Positions 7,448 to 15,045 of a stretch of 64,000 nt of DNA are shown here, piece after piece. A program made the translations under genes and the position numbers. Position 1 is the stretch's first letter. Each line of letters starts with the position of its first letter. The notes beneath the pieces were generated by a model. It made no database searches and was not told the origin of the DNA. It was given only the letters and a program-made list of their open reading frames with translations. Origin of the DNA: Bacteroidales bacterium (GTDB lineage: Bacteria > Bacteroidota > Bacteroidia > Bacteroidales > VadinHA17); assembly GCA_029210565.1 (NCBI GenBank), contig JARGFQ010000005.1, forward strand, positions 163,045-227,044, in the 5' to 3' direction.

Positions 7448-8935
7448 ATGCACGGCAACCTTAACATACTGTTTGTCTCGGCCGAATGTGTACCCTTTGC
7501 CAAATCCGGGGGACTGGGTGACGTGACTGGCGCCCTGCCACAGTTCCTGAAGAAAAAAGGGCATAATATCATTATTGTTATGCCGAAGTATTCAGTCATT
7601 GACCATCGTCTGCACAATATTGAAACTGCTGTCAGGGAGATGCTTGTGGAAACTGGTGGCCAGGTTGTTTCATGTGCTGTGCTGACAGCCTGCCTGCCCG
7701 GAGGAGTTCAGGTATACTTTATTGATTACGCCCCTTTCTTTGAAAGGCCGGGATTGTATAACGACAGTACCCACACGGACTATGAAGATAATCCCGAGCG
7801 TTTTATTTTCCTGTCAAGAGCAGCGCTGGAGCTGTGCAGGGTGTTCGGTTTCGCACCCGACATTGTGCATGCAAATGACTGGCATACAGCTATTATGCCT
7901 GCATATCTCAAAAGAATGTGTCTCCGCGATCCGCTGTTCGCCTCCACAGCATCGGTATTGACGATACACAATCTTGCATACCAGGGCAGATATGACCGGC
8001 GGTTTTATGATAATTCCGGATTGCCGCAGGAAGATTTTGTTCCCCATGGATTTGAATGTTATGGAGCAGTAAACTTTCTCAAGGGAGGAATCATCCATGC
8101 TGACATGGTCAATACTGTGAGCAGAGGCTATGCTGATGAGACAAGAACAGTTGAGGGAGGATACGGACTTGACCATTTTCTCAGGGAGAAGGCTGACCGT
8201 TATGTGGGCATACTCAACGGGGTGGATTATTCATTGTGGGATCCGGCTATCGATACCCTTATCCCGGCCAACTACAGTATTAATGACCTGAAGGGCAAGT
8301 CAGTATGCAAAAGAGTACTGCAGGAGCGGTCAGGACTGAATGGAGGGGAATCGGCACCTCTGATCGGGGTGGTGAGCAGGCTGGTTGTGCAAAAGGGTTT
8401 TCATTTGCTTGCAGAATGCATTGACGGCATCATCAGAGATACGGATGCCAGGTTTGTGATACTGGGTGCCGGCGACAAACACCTTGAGACGGTTTACTCA
8501 GACCTTCAGACACGGCACCCGGGAAGGGTCAGCACCACCATCGGTTATAGCAACGAGCTGGCACATATGATTGAGGCAGGCTGTGATCTATTCCTCATGC
8601 CTTCATTATATGAGCCGTGCGGACTGAACCAGATCTATTCGCTGAGGTATGGCACACTGCCGGTGGTGAGGGCAACGGGCGGACTCAACGATACTGTTGA
8701 GAATTATAATCAGGTCACGGGTGAAGGAACAGGGTTCAAATTCCATGACCCTGACGGTGCTGCCATATATAATACCGTATTGTGGGCTGTTGATACATAC
8801 CGGAACAGAAATGACCACTTCGCAGGACTCATTCACAATGCCATGTCGCAGCACTTCTCATGGGAAGACAGTGCAGCAGAATATGATGAGATGTATCACA
8901 AAGCCCGGCTTGGGCGTGTGGGCTCAGGTACCTGA
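7448..8935 (+). CDS. glgA: Glycogen/starch synthase
   Basis: A 495-residue GT5 glycogen synthase that extends alpha-1,4-glucan chains from ADP- or UDP-glucose. The start is ATG 7448; a TTG directly before it is less likely. Diagnostic parts are KSGGLGDVTGALP near the N-terminus (the KxGGL nucleotide-sugar loop), IVHANDWHTAIMPAYL, LTIHNLAYQG, then VVSRLVVQKGFHLL and SLYEPCGLNQIYSLRYGTLPVV with the E-x7-E motif, and RATGGLNDTV. It closes the DUF5752/TreT-like/GlgA cluster. Branching enzyme and pyrophosphorylase genes are absent here and must lie elsewhere. Confidence 0.95.
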   Translation: MHGNLNILFVSAECVPFAKSGGLGDVTGALPQFLKKKGHNIIIVMPKYSVIDHRLHNIETAVREMLVETGGQVVSCAVLTACLPGGVQVYFIDYAPFFERPGLYNDSTHTDYEDNPERFIFLSRAALELCRVFGFAPDIVHANDWHTAIMPAYLKRMCLRDPLFASTASVLTIHNLAYQGRYDRRFYDNSGLPQEDFVPHGFECYGAVNFLKGGIIHADMVNTVSRGYADETRTVEGGYGLDHFLREKADRYVGILNGVDYSLWDPAIDTLIPANYSINDLKGKSVCKRVLQERSGLNGGESAPLIGVVSRLVVQKGFHLLAECIDGIIRDTDARFVILGAGDKHLETVYSDLQTRHPGRVSTTIGYSNELAHMIEAGCDLFLMPSLYEPCGLNQIYSLRYGTLPVVRATGGLNDTVENYNQVTGEGTGFKFHDPDGAAIYNTVLWAVDTYRNRNDHFAGLIHNAMSQHFSWEDSAAEYDEMYHKARLGRVGSGT

Positions 8936-9353
8936 AACATATTATCGTCATATGATCTGCCGACGATTCCTGTTTGACTGATTGTCCCCCGGCATCAGTC
9001 GATAATATTCAAGTTAATCGATCTACACATAAATACTTTAAGTGCAACCAGGTGCAAATATTAAATCAACTCTTACTGCTTCAGCACTAATACAGTTTCG
9101 GAGTAATTCTATGATGGTTCAGCGTTTCTTATGTAGCGAACTTTTCTCTGCGTTCCAAAGTTTGTTCTCTGAGTCTCAAAATCAACAAATGTCCCCGGTT
9201 CTTGACAGAGGTCTATTCTGATTCATCTTCGACTCACAGGCACATTAAATGGCTAACGACTTGTCAAGTCGGCAAAGTGCCTTACAAGGAAGGAGAAGGG
9301 GCAATGCCGGCAACATGTAAAAAGCTTACTACAACCTCATGTCCCAGTGCCAA
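8936..9353. other. Gene-free region after glgA, with copy 2 of the dispersed motif
   Basis: No coding sequence is supported. Bases 9141-9153 carry CTTTTCTCTGCGT, the 13-bp core of the motif also at 4359-4371 and 9976-9988. It is followed by a degenerate second half (GTTCTCTGAGTCTC, 9164-9177), as in copy 1. No clear terminator for glgA was seen directly after its stop codon. Confidence 0.5.
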
Positions 9354-9380
9354 ATAAAAGCCCCCGGAATCCGAGGGCTT
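9354..9380 (-). terminator. Rho-independent terminator of the 9409-9846 gene
   Basis: On the minus strand AAGCCCTCGG and CCGGGGGCTT pair around a three-base loop (ATT) and are followed by a short T-rich run (TTTAT). It lies 28 bases after the stop codon of the small secreted protein gene. Confidence 0.75.
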
Positions 9381-9408
9381 AAATGTCATACCAACAGCTC
9401 AAAAAATA

Positions 9409-9846
9409 CTATTTACATTCTTCAAAACCCTTGTCAAATTGAACTATTATTCCAAAATCGGGATTATAGGTGACGTGATAAGTGCCGTGCCCTATATATA
9501 CCAGTTTGCCATCAAGGAAAAATTTCCATGAGCCAGTCCACGTATAAACTCCGACTGGTCCCTCTAAGTAAGGATGCCAGTTATCGTTTTGAATCTGCAT
9601 TAAAGTATATTCATTTCCCGTATCATCCCCTATCAAAGTGCCCCACATTTTATGCTGCCAATGGCTGTTTATAGAAGTACTCTTGAAGAATACAGGTCCA
9701 TTTACGTATTCATCGAAGCAGGGCAGATAATAGGGTACGAGTATCCCAGTGCCTTCGTTCACTGTTTTTTTCTCTTGAGCATTGGCTGTGCTTAAACAAA
9801 AGCATGCCACCAGACAGATGAGAAATAGTTGCTTTAGTGTTTTCAT
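9409..9846 (-). CDS. Small secreted protein of unknown function
   Basis: A 145-residue protein with a strong signal peptide ending about residue 23 (CLSTANAQ). The mature part is rich in aromatic residues and beta-type sequence (GVYTWTGSWKFFLDGKLVYIGHGTYHVTYNP), with three cysteines outside the signal peptide region (near CFDEY and the final EECK). I do not recognise the family. It has its own terminator downstream. The 18-bp dispersed motif lies 125-142 bp upstream of its ATG, the same distance as for the exported nitroreductase gene at 3484-4230. Confidence 0.75.
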   Translation of the reverse strand: MKTLKQLFLICLVACFCLSTANAQEKKTVNEGTGILVPYYLPCFDEYVNGPVFFKSTSINSHWQHKMWGTLIGDDTGNEYTLMQIQNDNWHPYLEGPVGVYTWTGSWKFFLDGKLVYIGHGTYHVTYNPDFGIIVQFDKGFEECK

Positions 9847-10310
9847 ACCTTATGTGTTTTTAGTTAGAAACTGTAAAATTTAACCAATATAATTCCCGCC
9901 ATTAGTTTTCTGAGCTGGTACTCATGCAGATTTCAATCTATATTTTGACGCGAATCAATCAATACGTCTCAAAGGCTTTTCTCTGCGTACGACAATGCAT
10001 AACTCACATAACTCTACTGCAAAGTTCGGCAAATAGAGCTTGGCGGGATATAAAGCAGGGGGCAGAGTCTTTCAATCATCTGCAAAAGTTTTAAAATATG
10101 TTGCATTGCAGCCTGTTTACGTGATAAATAGCTGCATGGAGAATGAGGGTCAGATCTGGGCTACAAGTAAAGAAAGACACCATACGATTATTATCAAGCT
10201 GTGTGCAAGAAGAAGAACGCCCCAGACTTTATCAAAATACTGGGCTCGCCTCGCTGCAATCAGCTTATAACTTAATGGGAAAACCTTCTTGAATGCTGTG
10301 TTCAAGCCAG
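9847..10310. other. Gene-poor region with copy 3 of the dispersed motif
   Basis: Bases 9971-9988 read AAAGGCTTTTCTCTGCGT, identical to 4354-4371. The rest has no reading frame with coding character. A 44-codon frame from ATG 10137 (MENEGQIW...) has no recognisable domain and I do not call it a gene. Part of this region may be decayed mobile DNA, since a periodic repeat typical of an insertion-sequence end follows it. Confidence 0.4.
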
Positions 10311-10314
10311 TGGG

Positions 10315-10402
10315 TGGAGGTCAGCTTGCTCGGGCACTGGGTGGTCAGTTCAAACCGGAGCCAGATGGACAATTTGACCTTCTTTCGCGGTGGACCATCA
10401 GA
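10315..10402. mobile_element. Possible IS21-family end remnant: 24-bp periodic repeats
   Basis: Four related units begin GGTCAGCTT (10319), GGTCAGTTC (10343), GGACAATTT (10367) and GGACCATCA (10392), spaced 24, 24 and 25 bp, mostly preceded by TG. Multiple short direct repeats of this general form near the tips are known for IS21-family elements, where they bind the transposase. No istA/istB reading frame remains next to them, so if the reading is right this is a decayed or solo end. The assignment is inference; the periodicity itself is seen directly. Confidence 0.35.
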
Positions 10403-10483
10403 AACAGGAGAAAAAGAAACCAGTAAATCAAGTGCTTACAGGTTTCGGTTAATTTGTAACTCGTTAAAAGGGAGCGACTTATG

Positions 10484-10557
10484 TGGAGATAAGGGGAATC
10501 GAACCCCTGACCTTGTGACTGCCAGTCACACGCTCTAGCCAACTGAGCTATATCCCC
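10484..10557 (-). tRNA. tRNA-Ala (GGC)
   Basis: The minus strand folds as a complete cloverleaf: acceptor GGGGATA with TATCTCC, D-arm GCTC...GAGC, anticodon stem TGTGA/TCACA with loop CTGGCAG (anticodon GGC, codon GCC) and T-arm AGGGG-TTCGATT-CCCCT. The G3:U70 wobble pair that marks alanine tRNAs is present. The 3' CCA is not encoded. Confidence 0.95.
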
Positions 10558-10612
10558 GTAATTTTATGAACCTCCCCGGGAGGGTATCACAGCCCATATC
10601 ACCGGAGCGGTG

Positions 10613-10620
10613 CAAATATA
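10613..10620 (-). promoter_or_regulatory. Candidate -7 box for tRNA-Ala
   Basis: The minus strand reads TATATTTG, a perfect TAnnTTTG -7 element of Bacteroidota, 56 bases before the tRNA. No good TTTG -33 element is found at the usual 19-21 bp spacing, so the call is tentative. Confidence 0.4.
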
Positions 10621-10707
10621 GAACTTTTTTTCCAAATCACTTTATGGCATTGCGTCGGAGTTGACAAACAATTTTGTAACTTTGAGGTGCCTACTAACAG
10701 CATTGAC

Positions 10708-11394
10708 ATGGAACTCAAGAAAAACGAAAAGGCAAACCTGGAAAACAAGAAGTCGCTGTTTCTGCAAATTGGACTTATCCTTGCCCTGATCATCTGTATC
10801 GTGGCCCTCGAATGGACCAGCGGACAGAGAAGAGACTCGATCTTCGACGGCATGACAGAGGAAGCAATCGAGGAGGAACAGATACCCGTTACCGAAGAGA
10901 CACCGCCGGAAGAGATACCTCCCCCCGAGGTGACCGTCACCGACCTCTTTGAGATCGTGGAAGACGACGTGTTCATAGAAAACGAGGTGCGGTTCCAAGA
11001 CGACGAGACCTCAGAAGACAAGGTGGTGGAGATCTACGCTCCGGTTCTGCAGGCAGAGGAGGAAGAGACAGAAGATGAGATATTCGTTATCGTGGAAGAT
11101 ATGCCCAAATTCAGGGGAGGTGATATCAACAAGTTTCGCGAGTGGGTTCAGAAACGGGTGCGTTATCCAGAGCTGGCCGCCGAGAACGGCATCCAGGGAA
11201 GGGTGTTTATCTCCTTCGTGGTTGAGACAAACGGCAATGTAAGCAACGTGACCGTCACCCGCAGTGTCGACGCGCTGCTCGATGACGCCGCCAAAGAGGC
11301 AGTGGCAGCATCCCCCAGGTGGGAACCGGGCATGCAACGGGGCAGACCGGTGAGAGTGAGATACTCAATACCTATCATCTTCCAGCTGCAATAA
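10708..11394 (+). CDS. tonB: TonB-family energy transducer
   Basis: I choose ATG 10708 (228 residues) over the GTG at 10687. A charged N-terminus leads into one transmembrane helix (about residues 17-33). A long acidic Pro/Glu linker (EEEQIPVTEETPPEEIPPPEV and further EEE runs) spans the periplasm, and a C-terminal TonB domain (about 145-228) has YPELAAENGIQGRVFISFVV, SVDALLDDAAKEAV and the closing VRYSIPIIFQLQ. It should link ExbB/ExbD proton-motive energy to outer-membrane receptors, potentially including the SusC protein of this window. The linker is acidic rather than Lys/Pro-rich as in E. coli, a common Bacteroidota form. Confidence 0.92.
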   Translation: MELKKNEKANLENKKSLFLQIGLILALIICIVALEWTSGQRRDSIFDGMTEEAIEEEQIPVTEETPPEEIPPPEVTVTDLFEIVEDDVFIENEVRFQDDETSEDKVVEIYAPVLQAEEEETEDEIFVIVEDMPKFRGGDINKFREWVQKRVRYPELAAENGIQGRVFISFVVETNGNVSNVTVTRSVDALLDDAAKEAVAASPRWEPGMQRGRPVRVRYSIPIIFQLQ

Positions 11395-11419
11395 ACAGCC
11401 TTTTCTAACGTTGAATATG

Positions 11420-11449
11420 AACCCCGCACCTTCGGATAGCGGGGTTTTA
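11420..11449 (+). terminator. Rho-independent terminator after tonB
   Basis: AACCCCGC (11420-11427) pairs with GCGGGGTT (11439-11446) around a loop containing TTCG, followed by TTTAA. It lies 25 bases after the tonB stop and just before the next gene. Confidence 0.8.
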
Positions 11450-11460
11450 ATTAAAGACTT

Positions 11461-12633
11461 ATGAAAAGGACTTTCGCAATCATGTTTGTATCAGCCCTCC
11501 TGCTGGCAGGCTGCGGCTCATCAAAGAAACAGCTCGAGGTCGGCAATTATGACGCAGCCATTAACAAGGCTGTCATCGAGCTGAGGAAAAACCCCAAAAG
11601 CTCAAAGGATATCGAGACCCTTGAGCGCTCCATGGACATCGCCCTTGAACAGGACAACGAGCGCATCCGTTTGCTGAAGATTGAGGGCAGAGCCAACGCA
11701 TGGGATGAGCTTTACCTCATCTATAGGAAGATGAGCGACAGGCAGACAACCGTGCGTACCGTAACACCAATACAGTATGAAGGCAGAACCATCGAGTGGC
11801 CCTATGTAGATTACATGCAGGAGATGGTGGTTGCAAAAAAGAATGCAGCCGACTTCTACTACACTCACGGACAGGAGCTGATGAAGAACGACACCAGGGA
11901 GTCATACCGACAGGCATACTATGAGTTTGTCAGGGCGCAGGAGTATGTGGGCGACTATGAAGGTATTGACCAGATGCTGCGGGAGTCCAGGCAGCTTGGC
12001 ATCAGCCGCGTATATGTCACACTGAAGAACTACTCCCCCACAAAATTTCCCGAGACATTTGAGAAGGAGCTGCTGGCCCTTGACCTGCCGCGCATCAACA
12101 GCGAGTGGGTGGAATATCATACTTCCATTCCCGACAGCGACACACAGTTTGACTACGTGGTGAATATAAACCTGAAGAACGTTGCCGTCAGTCCTGACCG
12201 TCAGTTCCAGCGCGACAGCCTGGTGAAGGCCACCGTGGAGGACGGGTTTGAATATATTAAGGATGCCAGGGGCAATGTGCTCAAGGATTCACTGGGTAAT
12301 GACGTAAAGGTCAAGAAATACAAGGATCTGCAGTGTGCCCTCATCCAGACATTCCAGGTCAAGGAGTGCATTATCGACGGGGATGTGGAGATGCTGTCGC
12401 TCTACCCGGAAAAGACTATCAAGAAAGAGCCCATAGGTGCTACCTCCAATTTTGAGCATGTGTCGGCACGGGCGATAGGTGATGTCAATGCCCTCACGGC
12501 TGATCAGAAACGGATGTTGCAGTCGCGGATCATCGAGTTCCCCACTGACCTTGACATGGTTATCATGTGCACCGAGAACCTGAAGCGGGCTATCAGGGGC
12601 TTCATGGAGGCCAACAGGAGGTATATCAACTGA
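11461..12633 (+). CDS. Bacteroidota lipoprotein of unknown function
   Basis: A 390-residue lipoprotein: a basic N-terminus and hydrophobic run end in the lipobox LLLAGC, with Cys18 as the lipid-modified residue. The first half is helical and TPR-like (VGNYDAAINKAVIELRKNPKS, EQDNERIRLLKIEGRANAWDELYLIYRKM), while residues about 170-390 are predicted mixed alpha/beta. Proteins of this layout are widespread in Bacteroidales without an assigned role. Being after tonB but behind a terminator, it is probably expressed from its own promoter. Confidence 0.78.
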   Translation: MKRTFAIMFVSALLLAGCGSSKKQLEVGNYDAAINKAVIELRKNPKSSKDIETLERSMDIALEQDNERIRLLKIEGRANAWDELYLIYRKMSDRQTTVRTVTPIQYEGRTIEWPYVDYMQEMVVAKKNAADFYYTHGQELMKNDTRESYRQAYYEFVRAQEYVGDYEGIDQMLRESRQLGISRVYVTLKNYSPTKFPETFEKELLALDLPRINSEWVEYHTSIPDSDTQFDYVVNINLKNVAVSPDRQFQRDSLVKATVEDGFEYIKDARGNVLKDSLGNDVKVKKYKDLQCALIQTFQVKECIIDGDVEMLSLYPEKTIKKEPIGATSNFEHVSARAIGDVNALTADQKRMLQSRIIEFPTDLDMVIMCTENLKRAIRGFMEANRRYIN

Positions 12634-12808
12634 GGCACCTTGCCGTCATATAGTGTTATTTCATTCAGCCGGCCGCAGATGCGGCCGGCAGGCGTATATG
12701 GCAGCATGATCACGACACCTTTATAATGTTACCCTTGCATCCCTTTCATGAACCGCCCGGATTTCTTATTTTTGCCATCTAATTTTCAAAGAAATAGAAA
12801 AGGCAATA

Positions 12809-13969
12809 TTGGTAGGGGTTGTCACTCCTGAGATAAGCGAAGTAAGTGCGCGCGAATACCTTGATGAGCTTGCCTTCCTGGCCCGCACGGCAGGGGCGGA
12901 GCCTGTCATGTCATTCCTCCAGCGTGTGGAGCATACCAACCCCCGCACTTTTGTCAACAAGGGGAAGACGGAAGAGATAGCGGTGTTCGTCGCCGCCAAC
13001 GATATCACCCTCGCCATCTTCGATGACGAGCTGACGCCGGCGCAGATGCGCAACTTAGAGAAGGAGCTCAACTGCCGGGTCATTGACCGCACCAATCTCA
13101 TCCTTGACATCTTTGCCGGCCGGGCCCGCACATCGCACGCCCGCAAGCAGGTGGAGCTGGCTCAGTACCAGTACCTGCTGCCGAGACTGACGGGCATGTG
13201 GACACACCTCGAGCGCCAGCGCGGGGGTATCGGGCTTCGGGGCCCGGGTGAGACGGAGATAGAGACTGACCGCCGTATAATACGCGACCGCATTGCGAAA
13301 CTTAAAGAGCAGCTGAAGAAGATAGACATCCAGATGAGCACCCAGCGCAAGGGGCGCGGAACGATGGTAAGGGTGGCACTCGTCGGTTACACCAACGTCG
13401 GCAAATCGACTCTCATGAACCGTATCAGCAAGAGCGACGTCTTTGCCGAAGACAAGCTGTTCGCCACACTTGACACCACGGTACGGAAGGTGGTGATAGG
13501 CAACCTCCCCTTCCTTCTCTCCGACACTGTGGGGTTCATCCGCAAGCTGCCGCACGACCTGGTGGAGTCGTTCAAGTCGACACTTGACGAGGTGCGGGAG
13601 GCAGACCTGCTGCTGCATATGGTCGATATCTCTCACCCCGGATTTGAGGAACAGATAGAGGTGGTGAATGCCACCCTGGGGGAGCTGGGGTCTCTGGGCA
13701 AGCCCACGATAATGGTGTTCAACAAGACCGACATATTCTCATTCAACAGGAAGGATGACGATGACCTCACCCTGGTGAAGAGGGAGAACCTCTCCCTGGA
13801 TGACCTGCGCAGGAGCTGGATGGCCGGCGGAAATGACCGGAAGGTGGTATTCATCTCAGCCAAGACCCGTGACAACATTGACGAGCTAAGGAAGATGCTC
13901 TATGGCGATGTAAGACGGATACACGCGGCACGGTATCCCTACAATGACTTTCTCTATGATGATGTGTGA
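12809..13969 (+). CDS. hflX: Ribosome-associated GTPase HflX
   Basis: An HflX GTPase, which rescues or splits stalled ribosomes under stress. The N-terminal domain has FVNKGKTEEIA and FDDELTPAQMRNLEKEL, then RTSHARKQVELAQYQYLLPRL, RGPGETEIETDRR and a coiled linker. The G domain has GYTNVGKSTLMN (G1), DTTVR (G2), LSDTVGFI (G3) and FNKTD (G4). No ATG is available: the frame is closed by TGA at 12749-12751, and the family N-terminus maps near a TTG at 12809 preceded by AAAGG six bases upstream. The start is therefore TTG or another non-ATG codon slightly upstream. Confidence 0.93.
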   Translation: MVGVVTPEISEVSAREYLDELAFLARTAGAEPVMSFLQRVEHTNPRTFVNKGKTEEIAVFVAANDITLAIFDDELTPAQMRNLEKELNCRVIDRTNLILDIFAGRARTSHARKQVELAQYQYLLPRLTGMWTHLERQRGGIGLRGPGETEIETDRRIIRDRIAKLKEQLKKIDIQMSTQRKGRGTMVRVALVGYTNVGKSTLMNRISKSDVFAEDKLFATLDTTVRKVVIGNLPFLLSDTVGFIRKLPHDLVESFKSTLDEVREADLLLHMVDISHPGFEEQIEVVNATLGELGSLGKPTIMVFNKTDIFSFNRKDDDDLTLVKRENLSLDDLRRSWMAGGNDRKVVFISAKTRDNIDELRKMLYGDVRRIHAARYPYNDFLYDDV

Positions 13970-13976
13970 CCTGCAG

Positions 13977-14966
13977 CTACAGCAGGCCTGACGAGCGCAT
14001 ATACTCGGCTATCTGCACCGCATTGGTGGCAGCTCCCTTGCGTATGTTGTCAGCCACGACCCACATGTTGAGTGTCCTCTCCTGCGAGAAGTCACGCCTG
14101 ACGCGGCCCACGAATACGTCATCGCGATCGTGGGCGATAACGGGCATGGGGTATTTATTCTCAGCAGGGTTGTCATAGAGGATCACTCCCGGTGCTTCTG
14201 AGAGCAATGCCCTCACCCTGTCGAGGTCGAACTCCCGTTCAAACTCAGCGTTCACTGCCTCCGAGTGTCCTCCCTTGACCGGTACCCTGACGGCGGTGGC
14301 AGTAACACGTATACTGTTATCGTCAAGTATCTTGTGCGTCTCGTTTACCAGCTTCTCCTCCTCTCTTGTATAGCCGTTGTCGAGAAAGTGATCGCAGTGC
14401 GGAAGACAGTTAAGGTCAATGGGGTAGGGGTATGCCATCTCTCCACCCAAACCGCGGCGTTCGTTATCAAGCTGTGTCACTGCACTGACCCCGGTGCCGG
14501 TCACCGACTGGTAGGTTGAGATCACCAGCCTTCTGACGGTGTACTCGCGGTGCAGCGGCGCCAGGGCCATGAGCATCTGGATGGTGGAACAGTTGGGGTT
14601 GGCGATAATCATGCTGGCTGCCGTTATGGTGTTGGCGTTTATCTCCGGAACCACCAGCGGAACATTCTCATCCATGCGCCATGCCGAGGAGTTGTCAATA
14701 ACCACGGTGCCGATCTCAGCAAAGGCTGGCGCCCATTCCCGTGAAACTGCCGCTCCGGCGGAGAAGAGTGCCAGTTCAGGTTTTGACTCCACCGCCTCCA
14801 TGATGCTTATAACCTTCACAGGCTTGCCCCTGAATATCACCTCCCGGCCTTCAGAGCGCTCGCTGGCGGCAGCCAGCAGAGTGTCGACGGGGAACTGGCG
14901 TTCCTCGAGAACCTTCAGCATCATTCTTCCTACCATCCCGGTGACTCCGACAATTGCTGCCTTCAT
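13977..14966 (-). CDS. asd: Aspartate-semialdehyde dehydrogenase
   Basis: A 329-residue enzyme that reduces aspartyl phosphate to aspartate semialdehyde with NADPH, the branch point to lysine/diaminopimelate, threonine and methionine. It begins with the Rossmann motif GVTGMVGRMMLKVLEER. The catalytic cysteine sits in IIANPNCSTIQMLMAL, and the substrate-binding basic/His residues lie in VRVPVKGGHSEAVNAEF. Length and motifs are normal. It converges with hflX, only seven bases separating the two stop codons, and has its own upstream region shared with the divergent lamin-tail gene. Confidence 0.96.
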   Translation of the reverse strand: MKAAIVGVTGMVGRMMLKVLEERQFPVDTLLAAASERSEGREVIFRGKPVKVISIMEAVESKPELALFSAGAAVSREWAPAFAEIGTVVIDNSSAWRMDENVPLVVPEINANTITAASMIIANPNCSTIQMLMALAPLHREYTVRRLVISTYQSVTGTGVSAVTQLDNERRGLGGEMAYPYPIDLNCLPHCDHFLDNGYTREEEKLVNETHKILDDNSIRVTATAVRVPVKGGHSEAVNAEFEREFDLDRVRALLSEAPGVILYDNPAENKYPMPVIAHDRDDVFVGRVRRDFSQERTLNMWVVADNIRKGAATNAVQIAEYMRSSGLL

Positions 14967-15045
14967 ATCTGTAATTATTTCGAAATTATTTGCGAACTTT
15001 ATCTTGAAAAGTGCGACAAATTTAATCCTTTTTTAGTCCCGCTGC

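Noticed and set aside
9241..9320. Possible integron attC-like site
   Set aside because: TAAC-like and GCC-like pieces are present, but no paired R/L boxes, integrase or cassette structure.
10040..10270. Open frame of 76 codons starting at TTG near tRNA-Ala
   Set aside because: No ATG start at its beginning, no recognisable domain, basic and compositionally odd; it lies in apparently decayed DNA.
10130..10290. Possible tmRNA, suggested by a WARLAA-like stretch and a nearby tRNA
   Set aside because: There is no tRNA-Ala-like end pair belonging to it and no ANNNYALAA-type tag followed by a stop; the adjacent tRNA is an ordinary tRNA-Ala on the other strand.
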